DNA of 64,000 nt from JARRPM01 sp963765545 (GCA_963765545.1 CAVXWW010000008.1:744001-808000); one strand, 5' to 3'. Shown: positions 34,183 to 42,896, numbered from the stretch's first letter. The notes: generated by a model from the sequence alone, not told the origin. Numbers and translations are program-made.

Positions 34183-35327
34183 TGGAGAAAAAGCCCGCGC
34201 TACTGGCCTTGACCTCCAGTGCACTTTTATTGCCTGCCTACCAGGGCGCCCGGGCAGATGCCCCGCCGGAATTTATCGAACTGGGCATGCGTTACAGCAA
34301 GTACGAGGAAGACAATACACAGGGCAGCAAGACCTTTGGCGGCAGTAGCCAGCGTTTCGACATCGACGCGGCGCAGTTCCACCTGCTGGCACCGGTTGCC
34401 GACAACTGGGCGGTGGCGGTGGATGTCCAGTGGGAAGACATGAGCGGCGCCTCGCCCTGGTTCGTGGGCCAGAGTATCGACGGCGGACCCAAGGTCATCA
34501 TGAGCGGCGCCAGTATAGAAGATACCCGCACCGAGGTGAGTGTTACCACCCGCTATTATTACGATCGCGGCAATGCGGGCTTGAACTACGTTCATTCCGA
34601 CGAGGATGACTATGAGTCCAATGCCATCGCCCTGGACGGATCCTTCAACAGTGCCGACGGCATGACCACCTACAGTGGCGCGCTGAGTACCTCTCGGGAT
34701 GATATCGACCCCACCCAGGGCGCGGTTCCTACCAACACGCTCAGCGATAACAAGGACATCAGCTCCGCCTGGGTAGGGGTGAGCCGCATTGTCAGCAAGA
34801 ATGCCATCGTGCGCTTCGGCCTGGCCTACACTTACCGCGAAGGCTTTCTCACCGATCCCTACAAGCTGCGCGACAGGCGGCCTGATGAGCGCAAGGAGTG
34901 GGCGGTCAGTACCGGTTACAGGCAGTATTTCATCTGGCCCGACGCAGCCTTGCACGCTGATTACCGCTACTTTGATGACGACTGGGGTATCGCCTCGCAC
35001 ACGGTAAACCTGGCGTGGCACCAGAACCTGGGGCGCAGTACACAGGTGATCCCCTTCCTGCGCTATTACAGCCAGGGCGAGGCGGACTTTTTTGCGAATA
35101 TTGTCGATCTCGATAAACGCTATTACGCCGACGACTACCGCCTGTCATCGTTTGGCGCGATCACTGCCGGTTTGCGGCTGCGACATGAAATCGGCAACTG
35201 GGCGATCAGTGCGGTGGGCGAGCGCTACGAAACCGATGAGAGCTGGGGTGTCTACAGCGGGGATGAATCGCCCGCCCTGCTCAAGTACTGGCGCTATTCC
35301 TTCGGCCTGGACTACGTTTTCAGGTAA
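34182..35327 (+). CDS. DUF3570 outer-membrane-like protein with two MSGAS motifs
   Basis: This 381-residue protein has a signal peptide (ending near residue 25) and amphipathic beta-strand character, with a C-terminal aromatic DYVFR, so an outer-membrane beta-barrel is likely. MSGAS occurs twice, at residues 87-91 and 107-111. The second is followed by IEDTRT. The family is known only as DUF3570. ApbE enzymes attach FMN to Thr or Ser in (S/D)GA(S/T)-type sequences, so these motifs are candidate flavinylation sites. Its start overlaps DUF4266 by one base. Confidence 0.88.
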   Translation: MEKKPALLALTSSALLLPAYQGARADAPPEFIELGMRYSKYEEDNTQGSKTFGGSSQRFDIDAAQFHLLAPVADNWAVAVDVQWEDMSGASPWFVGQSIDGGPKVIMSGASIEDTRTEVSVTTRYYYDRGNAGLNYVHSDEDDYESNAIALDGSFNSADGMTTYSGALSTSRDDIDPTQGAVPTNTLSDNKDISSAWVGVSRIVSKNAIVRFGLAYTYREGFLTDPYKLRDRRPDERKEWAVSTGYRQYFIWPDAALHADYRYFDDDWGIASHTVNLAWHQNLGRSTQVIPFLRYYSQGEADFFANIVDLDKRYYADDYRLSSFGAITAGLRLRHEIGNWAISAVGERYETDESWGVYSGDESPALLKYWRYSFGLDYVFR

Positions 35328-35346
35328 GCCTTCGCGTGCCCCCTCT

Positions 35347-36270
35347 GTGAGTCCTTCCCACTATGAACACCGCTTCAAGGCCATGGGCGGCCCCTGTCGC
35401 CTGCGGCTTGATTGTGTCGACGCGGCGACGGCGGAGCGGGCCATTGCCGCTGCGGAGGCCGAGGTTCATCGCCTGGAACACAAGTACAGCCGCTACCTTG
35501 CGGATTCGGTCACCAGCATCATCAATCGCGCGGCAGGTACCTCGCAGGCGGTATCCATCGACCCGGAGACTGCCGGCCTGCTCGGTTTTGCCCAGACCCT
35601 CTGGGAGCAAAGCGACGGCCTGTTCGATCTAACCGCCGGTATTTTACGTCGTGCCTGGGATTTCAAGTCCGGCCGCCTGCCCGCGCAGTCCACCATAGAC
35701 CGCTTGCTGCCGTTGATCGGTTGGCAGCAGGTGCAATGGGACCAGAGCTCCATTCTATTGCCGGCCCCCGGTATGGAGGTTGATTTCGGCGGCTGTGTAA
35801 AGGAGTACGCCAGTGACAGCGCCGCCGTCGTCCTGGCCGACCACGGTATCGAACGTGGCCTGGTGGACCTCGCGGGTGATATGGCCGCGGTGGGTGCCGG
35901 TTGCGCCGCCGAGCCCTGGTCGATAGGTATTCGCGACCCCCGCGATAGCCACTGTGCCATCGCGCAAATAGCCCTCTCGGGCGGGGGGCTCGCCAGCAGC
36001 GGCGATTACGAGCGCTGCCTGATTCACGATGGCCACCGCTACGGTCATATCCTGAACCCTGCAACAGGCTGGCCAGTGCGGGGCCTGGTGGCTGTCAGTA
36101 TCCTCGCCCCACAGTGCCTGGTGGCTGGCGGCAGCGCCACCATTGCGATGTTGAAACCCGAGTCGGAAGCACTGGGGTGGTTGGCGGAACTGGGTTTGCC
36201 CTGGCTGGCGGTGGACTCCGCGCTGGGTTGTCACGGTGTTGTCGGCGTTGCCCACACCCCTGACCGATGA
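35347..36270 (+). CDS. ApbE-like FAD:protein FMN transferase
   Basis: This 307-residue protein belongs to the ApbE/Ftp family, which transfers FMN from FAD onto a Ser or Thr of a partner protein. Family motifs are HYEHRFKAMGG at the N-terminus, SDGLFDLTAG (89-98), VDFGGCVKEYASD (145-157) and SGDYERCLIHDGHRYGHILNPATG (218-241). It starts at a GTG 19 bases after DUF3570. The family ADALAT-type metal motif reads AGGSAT (260-265), so the Asp is replaced by Gly261. No signal peptide is visible, so location is uncertain. Divergent but not obviously dead. Confidence 0.85.
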   Translation: MSPSHYEHRFKAMGGPCRLRLDCVDAATAERAIAAAEAEVHRLEHKYSRYLADSVTSIINRAAGTSQAVSIDPETAGLLGFAQTLWEQSDGLFDLTAGILRRAWDFKSGRLPAQSTIDRLLPLIGWQQVQWDQSSILLPAPGMEVDFGGCVKEYASDSAAVVLADHGIERGLVDLAGDMAAVGAGCAAEPWSIGIRDPRDSHCAIAQIALSGGGLASSGDYERCLIHDGHRYGHILNPATGWPVRGLVAVSILAPQCLVAGGSATIAMLKPESEALGWLAELGLPWLAVDSALGCHGVVGVAHTPDR

Positions 36271-36313
36271 TGTTAGTATTTTCCTCCGCCGGAAACACCG
36301 TGAGTACCAATCG

Positions 36314-37627
36314 ATGGCAGACAATACAGGCGACGCGATCGCAGCAGTACACCCCTTACGGATCCCGGGTCTGGACAGTCCGCTGGGCATGCATGTGCAT
36401 GCCGTGGCGGATGTGCATGTGTCGGCCGCCATCGCGGCAACCGGTGTCTGGGAGCCACAGGAAACGCAGTTCCTGCTTGATACCCTGCGTCCCGGCGATG
36501 TCTTCGTGGATGTGGGGGCGAATATCGGCTACTTCTCCCTGCTCGCCTCGCGACTGGTGGGCCCTACCGGACATGTGCTGGCCTTTGAGCCGGAGATGGC
36601 GAATTTTGCCCTGCTGGAGGTCAATTGCCGGCTCAACGGCTGCGACAATATCCGCAATTTCAGGGCAGCGCTGGGCGAGGAAAATGCCAGTGGTACTCTC
36701 TACCTCAATGAGCTTAACCTGGGCGACCATTCCCTCTACCCGGATGGGCAGTACGATCGTGCCGGCCAGGAGATCAGCATCGTCAACGGCTCCCGGCTGA
36801 TAGCGGCATCCCACCCGCGGGTGAACTTCATCAAGATCGACACCCAGGGTGCGGAGTGCGATGTGCTGCGCGGCCTGCAGGATCTCATCGCTGCCAGTGC
36901 GGACGACCTTATTATGATCATCGAATTTTCCCCGCTGCACCTGCGCAATGCCGGCACGGGCGGCCGCGCCCTGCTGGAGCTGCTTTCCGGCTACGACTGG
37001 CGGATGTACCTGATGGATGTGGATGCGGACGGGTTACTGCCGGTAACGGCGCAACAGGTGCGCTCCCTGAATGACCTGACCGAGCAGGACCCGGAGTCCG
37101 AAGGGTTCTTCAACCTGGTGGTCGCGGGCCGGAATATTGAGGATAACCCCGCCATACACTTTGTGCGGGACTGGGGGATGTTTGATAACGCCCTGGAGTA
37201 TTACCTGCTGGCGCGGCGCATACAGCCCTGGGGCGGTGCCCGGCGTGCGGGCGCGGCGCTGGAAAACAATCTCTATATGCCTTCTGGCTGGGCGTTCCCG
37301 GAGGACTGGGGCCGCTGGTCACTGGGCCGGCGGTCCTGCCTGAAATTTGTGCCTGCCCAGGATCTGGCCGGGCGCGACGACCTCACACTGCACATTTGCG
37401 GCCGTTACTTTGGCCCTCCCGAGGCCACCGGGGTGGTTTTGAATGGGGTAAAGCTCGGTGACTTCGAGCTGCACGATGCGCTTATACCACTGCCGCCGGG
37501 CAGCCTGGTTGCTGGACATGTCGTGCTGGAGCTGACGCATGATCAGCCGCTGCGACCGGCTGACGTCAGTGACAGTGAGGACGTCCGGGACATCAAGTTC
37601 GGGCTGGAAAGCATCTCAGTGTGCTGA
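36314..37627 (+). CDS. FkbM-family methyltransferase with C-terminal beta domain
   Basis: This protein of about 437 residues has an N-terminal FkbM-type SAM methyltransferase: GDVFVDVGANIGYFSLLASR as motif I, then FEPEMANFALLEVN and the substrate/SAM stretch VNFIKIDTQGAECDVLRGL. The C-terminal 150 residues carry a GWAFPEDWGRWSLG motif, a beta-rich carbohydrate-associated module also seen on glycosyltransferases. It may methylate a sugar or peptide. The GTG at 36236 overlaps apbE by 35 bases and is an alternative start. It seems to be the last gene of the copper/flavin operon, followed by GC-rich repeats. Confidence 0.75.
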   Translation: MADNTGDAIAAVHPLRIPGLDSPLGMHVHAVADVHVSAAIAATGVWEPQETQFLLDTLRPGDVFVDVGANIGYFSLLASRLVGPTGHVLAFEPEMANFALLEVNCRLNGCDNIRNFRAALGEENASGTLYLNELNLGDHSLYPDGQYDRAGQEISIVNGSRLIAASHPRVNFIKIDTQGAECDVLRGLQDLIAASADDLIMIIEFSPLHLRNAGTGGRALLELLSGYDWRMYLMDVDADGLLPVTAQQVRSLNDLTEQDPESEGFFNLVVAGRNIEDNPAIHFVRDWGMFDNALEYYLLARRIQPWGGARRAGAALENNLYMPSGWAFPEDWGRWSLGRRSCLKFVPAQDLAGRDDLTLHICGRYFGPPEATGVVLNGVKLGDFELHDALIPLPPGSLVAGHVVLELTHDQPLRPADVSDSEDVRDIKFGLESISVC

Positions 37628-37681
37628 GGGGCGCCCGGCGAGGGGCGCCCGGCCAGGGGCGCCCGGCGAGGGGTGCCAGAG
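37626..37681. repeat. 14-bp GC-rich tandem repeat
   Basis: Four tandem copies (the last degenerate) of a 14-base unit, gaggggcgcccggc, begin with the end of the FkbM stop region. Each unit contains the palindrome GGGCGCCC, so any pair can form strong hairpins. It may act as a transcription attenuator or boundary. No other copy was noticed in the window. Confidence 0.9.
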
Positions 37682-37796
37682 GTTGGGATTGCTTGCAACA
37701 GTTAAGGTGTTAGAAGTGACGGGGTCGCGAAACAAGTGGCTGTTGCCACAAGGACGATCTTTCCCGGCTATGTGGCCCGGGGGTGGACGAACTGGC

Positions 37797-37994
37797 TCAG
37801 TGGATAATGCGGTCCGGGTTCTGCTCGGCATCCAGCTCCCTGGATTTATCCATGGCTGCTGCCGATTCCTGCTGTTTCATGTAGGTACGCAGGCGACCGA
37901 CTACACTCGTCATCACATCTATCGTCTGGCTGATTTGATCCAGCGCCATCAGGATAGTTTCATTATCCATCTGGTTCTTGCCGCTGTTGCTCAT
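37797..37994 (-). CDS. Small hypothetical protein, helical
   Basis: This 65-residue hydrophilic, probably helical protein starts MSNSGKNQMDNETIL. A GGGAG site nine bases upstream supports it. A heptad-like central part (LDQISQTIDVMTSVVGRLR) suggests a coiled coil. I recognise no family and there is no signal peptide or membrane segment. It lies alone, on the strand opposite the FkbM gene and ahead of nrdB. Confidence 0.6.
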   Translation of the reverse strand: MSNSGKNQMDNETILMALDQISQTIDVMTSVVGRLRTYMKQQESAAAMDKSRELDAEQNPDRIIH

Positions 37995-38065
37995 ATCACA
38001 ACTCCCGATTATTGATGTTCTTATTCAATGGTCTTTTATGGCGGCACCAGGGCCGCCCGGCCGGA

Positions 38066-39364
38066 TCAGTCGCCCCAGTTCAGGGCGCCGCCTGTCTGGT
38101 ATTCGATAACACGGGTCTCGAAGAAGTTTTTCTCCTTGCGCAGGTCCATGATTTCGGACATCCACGGGAAGGGGTTCTGCACATTCGGGAACTGCTCGGG
38201 CAGGCCCAGCTGGGACAGGCGCCGGTTGGCAATAAAGTGCAGGTACTCTTCCATCATGGCCGCATTCATGCCCAACACACCCCGGGGCATGGTGTCGCGG
38301 GCGTACTCGATCTCAAGTTGAGTGCCCTCCAGGATCATCTGGATGGCTTCCTGCTTGAACTCTTCAGTCCACAGGTGGGGATTCTCCAGCTTGATCTGGT
38401 TGATCACATCGATACCAAAGTTCAGGTGCATGGACTCATCCCGCAGGATGTACTGAAACTGCTCTGCCACACCGGTCATCTTGTTGCGGCGGCCCATCGA
38501 CAGGATCTGGGTAAAGCCACAGTAGAAGAAGATACCCTCGGTCACCGCGTAAAAGCCGATCAGGTTGCGCAGCAGGGTCTGGTCGTCTTCCGGGGTGCCG
38601 GTCTGGAATGTCGGGTCACTGAGTTCGTGGGTGTGGCTGATACTCCAGGCCGCCTTCTTGGCAACCGAGGGGACTTCCCGGTACATGTTGAAGACCGCAC
38701 CTTCGTCCATGCCCAGTGACTCAATGCAGTACTGGTAGGCATGCGTGTGGATAGCTTCCTCGAAGGCCTGGCGCAGAATGTACTGGCGGCACTCCGGGTT
38801 GGTGATCAGGCGGTAGATGGCCAGCACCAGGTTGTTCGCAACCAGCGAGTCCGCTGTAGAAAAATAACCCAGGTTGCGCATGACAATGCGACGCTCATCC
38901 TCGGTCAGGCCGTCCTTGCTGCGCCAGGTGGACACATCGGCGGTCATGTTGATTTCCTGGGGCATCCAGTGGTTGGCACAGCCGTCGATATACTTCTGCC
39001 AGGCCCAGTCGTACTTGAATGGCACCAGCTGGTTGAGGTCGGCGCGGCAGTTGATCATGGCCTTCTCATCAACCGATACGCGAGCGGCGCCCATTTCCAG
39101 CTCTTCCAGCCCCGCGGCCACGTCCAGAGTTTCAACCGACTCCATCGCCCTGGCGATATTGTTCGCTATAGCGGCGGGTGGCAGCTGGCTGGCACCCGCG
39201 GCGGGCTCTGTCGCCACCGCTTCAACAACCGGCTCTGGCACGGGTTCTGGTGCGGGTTCTGCCATGGGTTCTGCAACCGGGGCGGACATCGCCGCCTGTT
39301 CCGGGATGGCGGCCTCGGCTGCCGGTGTCGCTTCCTGCTTGTCGTAGTCGTCCCAATTCAACAT
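38066..39364 (-). CDS. nrdB: Ribonucleoside-diphosphate reductase beta subunit
   Basis: NrdB is the radical-generating R2 subunit of class Ia reductase. The 432-residue product has the diiron-site helices and the tyrosyl-radical region, with DESMHLNFGIDVINQI among its motifs. An N-terminal extension of about 75 residues is rich in Pro, Glu and Ala (PEPVPEPVVEAV and like repeats) before the conserved core. It lies 101 bases after nrdA on the same strand and is probably co-transcribed from the NrdR-controlled promoter. Confidence 0.95.
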   Translation of the reverse strand: MLNWDDYDKQEATPAAEAAIPEQAAMSAPVAEPMAEPAPEPVPEPVVEAVATEPAAGASQLPPAAIANNIARAMESVETLDVAAGLEELEMGAARVSVDEKAMINCRADLNQLVPFKYDWAWQKYIDGCANHWMPQEINMTADVSTWRSKDGLTEDERRIVMRNLGYFSTADSLVANNLVLAIYRLITNPECRQYILRQAFEEAIHTHAYQYCIESLGMDEGAVFNMYREVPSVAKKAAWSISHTHELSDPTFQTGTPEDDQTLLRNLIGFYAVTEGIFFYCGFTQILSMGRRNKMTGVAEQFQYILRDESMHLNFGIDVINQIKLENPHLWTEEFKQEAIQMILEGTQLEIEYARDTMPRGVLGMNAAMMEEYLHFIANRRLSQLGLPEQFPNVQNPFPWMSEIMDLRKEKNFFETRVIEYQTGGALNWGD

Positions 39365-39465
39365 CTTGCTTTGTCCCCTGACTTGTTTTTGCTTGCTAGG
39401 TACGTTTTGTTCATATATCTGCTATTCATTTTCTCTCACTGCCGGGTGCGTGTGATGCAGCCCGC

Positions 39466-42333
39466 CTACTGGCAGGCCTCGCAGTCCGGGTCGTCCAGTG
39501 AGCAGGCCTGGGGCACCGGCGCCGGTGCTGCCTCCCTGGATACGGCGTTCAGCTGGCCGGTGTCTATGGTGGATTTCTCGGTACCGGTCGCCGCGAGCGA
39601 GCGCAGGTAATAAGTGGTCTTGAGACCGCTGTACCACGCCATGCGGTAGGTGATGTCCAGCTTTTTACCATTGGCATTGTTGATGTACAGGTTCAGTGAC
39701 TGCGCCTGGTCGATCCACTTCTGGCGACGGCTGGCCGCATCCACCAGCCAGCGCGGCTCCACTTCAAAGGCCGTCGCATAAATCGACTTTAGGTCCTCCG
39801 GTACCCGGTCGACGGCCTGTACGCTGCCATCGTAATACTTGAGGTCGTTAACCATCACCTTGTCCCACAGGCCGCGCGCCTTCAGGTCATTGACGAGGTA
39901 GGGGTTTACCACGGTGAACTCGCCGGACAGGTTCGATTTGACGTACAGGTTCTGGTAGGTCGGCTCGATAGATTGTGACACCCCGGTGATGTTGGCAATG
40001 GTTGCAGTGGGCGCTATTGCCATGACATTGGAGTTGCGCATTCCCCGGGTTTTGACCGTCTCTCTCAGGGCCGGCCAGTCCAGCGACTGGCTGCGGTCGA
40101 CCGATATGTAGTCGGCGCCGCGGTGCTCGATCAGGCGTTCCAGTGAATCGATGGGGAACACACCCTGGCTCCACAGGGAGCCGGGGTAGCTGTTGTAGGC
40201 GCCGCGCTCGGCCGCCAGCTCGCTGGACGCCTCGATGGCGTAGTAGCTGATGGCCTCCATGGAACGATCGGCAAACGTTACCGCGTCATCTGAACCGTAG
40301 GCGATGTGCTGCTTGTACAGCGCATCCTGGAAACCCATCAGGCCCAGCCCGACGGGGCGGTGCAGCATATTCGAGTTCTTTGCCTGGGGCACCGAGTAGT
40401 AATTGATGTCAATCACGTTGTCCAGCATACGCACGGCGGTGCGCACTGTCCGGCGCAGCTTGTCCAGGTCGAGGCCGTTTTCGCCGATGTGCTGGGGCAG
40501 GTTGACAGAGCCCAGGTTGCAAACGGCAATCTCGTCCTTGTTGGTGTTGAGAGTGATCTCGGTACACAGGTTGGACGAATGCACCACACCCACGTGCTGC
40601 TGGGGTGAGCGCAGGTTGCAGGGGTCCTTGAATGTCATCCAGGGGTGGCCGGTCTCAAACAGCATGCCCAGCATTTTGCGCCACAGGTTCTCGGCCTTGA
40701 CGGTCTTGAACAGCTTGAGCTCGCCACTGCGGGTCATTTCCTCGTACTGCTCGTAGCGCTCCTCGAACGGCTTGCCGTAGAGGTCGTGCAGGTCCGGGGC
40801 ATCGTTGGGTGAAAACAGGGTCCAGTCACCACCGTCAAATACCCGCTTCATAAACAGGTCGGGTATCCAGTTGGCAGTGTTCATGTCGTGGGTGCGGCGG
40901 CGGTCATCGCCGGTGTTCTTGCGCAGTTCCACGAACTCCTCGATATCCAGGTGCCAGGTTTCAAGGTAGGAGCAGACCGCACCCTTGCGCTTGCCGCCCT
41001 GGTTGACCGCCACTGCGGTGTCGTTGACCACTTTCAGGAATGGCACCACGCCCTGTGATTTGCCATTGGTACCCTTGATGTAGGCGCCCAGGGCGCGCAC
41101 CGGCGTCCAGTCGTTACCCAGGCCACCGGCAAACTTGGACAGCATGGCGTTGTCCTGGATGGCACCGTAAATGCCGTGCAGGTCGTCCGGCACCGTGGTG
41201 AGGTAGCAGGAGGAGAGCTGTGGGCGCAGGGTGCCCGCATTGAACAACGTGGGGGTGGAGCTCATGTAGTCAAATGAGGACAGCAACTGGTAGAACTCGA
41301 TCGCCCGCGCGTTCTTGTCGTCTTCCTCTGTCGCAAGTCCCATGGCAACGCGCATAAAGAAGATCTGGGGCAGTTCAATACGCACGTCATTGCTGTGGAT
41401 AAAATAGCGGTCGTAAAGGGTCTGCAGGCCGAGGTAGGTGAACTGCAGGTCCCGCTCTGGCAGCAGCGCCTGGCCCAGGCGTTCCAGGTCGAAGTCCTGC
41501 AGGTTGGGCGCCAGCAACTCCAGCGCCACACCTTTTTCAACATAAGCGGGCAGGGCCCGGGCATACAGTGTGGCCATGTCGGCCTGGGTAGCACTGGTGG
41601 CTACGCCCAGGAAGTTCAGGGCCTCCGCACGCAGGTTGTCGCACAGCAGGCGAGCCGCCACGTAGGAGTAGTTGGGGTCCTGCTCGATCATGGTCCGGGC
41701 GGTGATAACCAGGGACGTGCTGAGCTCTGCTGCGGTTACCCCGTCGTACAGGTTCTTCAGGGCCTCATCGAGAATGGCGGCCTCATTGACATCGGCCAGG
41801 TCAAAACAGGCCTCGCTGACGATGGTATGGATTCTATCCAGGTCCAGCGGTGCTCTGCTGCCGTCCAGCTGGATGACAGTGATATTCCCGGCCGCGGCCT
41901 GGGTGGCGGGCGACAGGGATTGCTTGGCTGCCCGCTTGCGGGATTGCTCCTCACGGTAGATGACGTAATCGCGGGCTATTTTATGCTCGCCGGCACGCAT
42001 CAGTGACAGTTCAACCTGGTCCTGGATATCCTCGATGTGGATGGTGCCGCCGGAGGGCATGCGCCGCTCAAATGTGGCGGTAACCTGCTCGGTCAGGCGG
42101 GCCACGGTTTCGTGGATGCGGCTGGACGCTGCGGCGTTACCGCCTTCCACGGCCAGGAAGGCCTTGGTTATGGCCACTGAAATTTTGCTGATTTCAAACG
42201 GTACGACGGTGCCATTGCGTTTGATGACACGCAATTGGCCGGGCGCGGTGGCGGTGATGCTGGCGCTGACTGGTGATTCTTCCCGTGCCGGGGTATTGGT
42301 GACGCTGCCCGGCGTGCTGCTCTCTGTCTGCAT
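39466..42333 (-). CDS. nrdA: Ribonucleoside-diphosphate reductase alpha subunit
   Basis: NrdA is the catalytic large subunit of class Ia reductase, 955 residues long. It has two ATP-cone domains at the N-terminus (about 32-125 and 150-240), as in pseudomonads, which give allosteric control by dATP and ATP. The GAVCSYLETWHLDIEEF region carries an active-site Cys and a conserved core. The C-terminal CEAC pair is the redox-active exit Cys pair. It is preceded by a long upstream region with NrdR-box candidates. Confidence 0.96.
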   Translation of the reverse strand: MQTESSTPGSVTNTPAREESPVSASITATAPGQLRVIKRNGTVVPFEISKISVAITKAFLAVEGGNAAASSRIHETVARLTEQVTATFERRMPSGGTIHIEDIQDQVELSLMRAGEHKIARDYVIYREEQSRKRAAKQSLSPATQAAAGNITVIQLDGSRAPLDLDRIHTIVSEACFDLADVNEAAILDEALKNLYDGVTAAELSTSLVITARTMIEQDPNYSYVAARLLCDNLRAEALNFLGVATSATQADMATLYARALPAYVEKGVALELLAPNLQDFDLERLGQALLPERDLQFTYLGLQTLYDRYFIHSNDVRIELPQIFFMRVAMGLATEEDDKNARAIEFYQLLSSFDYMSSTPTLFNAGTLRPQLSSCYLTTVPDDLHGIYGAIQDNAMLSKFAGGLGNDWTPVRALGAYIKGTNGKSQGVVPFLKVVNDTAVAVNQGGKRKGAVCSYLETWHLDIEEFVELRKNTGDDRRRTHDMNTANWIPDLFMKRVFDGGDWTLFSPNDAPDLHDLYGKPFEERYEQYEEMTRSGELKLFKTVKAENLWRKMLGMLFETGHPWMTFKDPCNLRSPQQHVGVVHSSNLCTEITLNTNKDEIAVCNLGSVNLPQHIGENGLDLDKLRRTVRTAVRMLDNVIDINYYSVPQAKNSNMLHRPVGLGLMGFQDALYKQHIAYGSDDAVTFADRSMEAISYYAIEASSELAAERGAYNSYPGSLWSQGVFPIDSLERLIEHRGADYISVDRSQSLDWPALRETVKTRGMRNSNVMAIAPTATIANITGVSQSIEPTYQNLYVKSNLSGEFTVVNPYLVNDLKARGLWDKVMVNDLKYYDGSVQAVDRVPEDLKSIYATAFEVEPRWLVDAASRRQKWIDQAQSLNLYINNANGKKLDITYRMAWYSGLKTTYYLRSLAATGTEKSTIDTGQLNAVSREAAPAPVPQACSLDDPDCEACQ

Positions 42334-42587
42334 ATCTGCTCCGATGTCCTGGCGAAAAGCCTTATTGTTGTTGGGTTACCACTGGTTACTGCTTACTGCG
42401 TTCAAGTCACTGCACCCGCCCCGACCTGGGCTCGATATCCGGCCACTACCGGTCACTATGGGAGGACCGATATAACGTCCCTGGCGGCCTGCTGTCACTA
42501 CAGGGTCCTCCACGTTGAACGGTTGCGGTCCGTTTTTATGTCCTGGGTCAGCCCGGCACTATTATTTGGTTGTTTTTTAGCCGCCAT

Positions 42588-42603
42588 ACCCAACATATAG
42601 GGG
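42588..42603 (-). promoter_or_regulatory. NrdR box candidate 1
   Basis: The 16-base sequence ACCCAACATATAGGGG matches the NrdR box pattern (ACAC-WW-TATA-TW-GTGT as I remember it) at 12 of 16 positions. It lies about 255 bases upstream of nrdA. A second site lies 32 bases away, the usual spacing of paired boxes, about three helical turns. nrdR itself is at 63154 in this window. Confidence 0.65.
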
Positions 42604-42619
42604 TGGAGAACTGATTTGC

Positions 42620-42635
42620 ATACAAGATAATGCGG
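42620..42635 (-). promoter_or_regulatory. NrdR box candidate 2
   Basis: ATACAAGATAATGCGG matches the same pattern at 11 of 16 positions. Its spacing of 32 bases from the first box and overlap with the probable -10 element strengthen a match that would be weak alone. Confidence 0.5.
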
Positions 42636-42652
42636 AGACGGGGACAATGCAA
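42624..42652 (-). promoter_or_regulatory. Possible sigma-70 promoter for nrdAB
   Basis: On the minus strand, TTGCAT and TATCTT are spaced by 17 bases. Both hexamers are imperfect. The -10 lies within NrdR box candidate 2, as expected if NrdR represses by blocking RNA polymerase. Confidence 0.4.
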
Positions 42653-42896
42653 GAGCACGACACTGGGTTTATTCTGTGGATAATATGTGCATACATTGTT
42701 CGGTCTGCGCCCACTAACCGCGCAGGCCTTTGAGGGCGCACCCTATGGCCCGGAGTGGGTGATAATTTGGCCTGGTACAACTTATTTCTTCTAACAATTA
42801 TCTGGCTTTATAGCTAAATATTATTTGCAGGCGGGCGACGGGTCCGTGATCGGATTCGATTGCCAGGGGTTGCGATCGGGACGGGGGTCCGGTACC

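Larger units (their letters stand above)
42334..42896. other. 563-base intergenic region between nrdA and argF
   Basis: No gene is visible here. The region holds a candidate promoter and two NrdR-box-like sites around 42588-42652. The segment 42334-42587 would be an nrdA leader of about 285 bases if transcription starts near 42617. The segment 42653-42896 is AT-richer than its neighbours and includes an A/T stretch at 42771-42830. No obvious terminator for argF or small ORF was seen. Confidence 0.6.

Noticed and set aside
37682..37796. Possible tRNA or small RNA between the repeats and the small gene
   Set aside because: No cloverleaf, T-loop or terminator could be found by eye.
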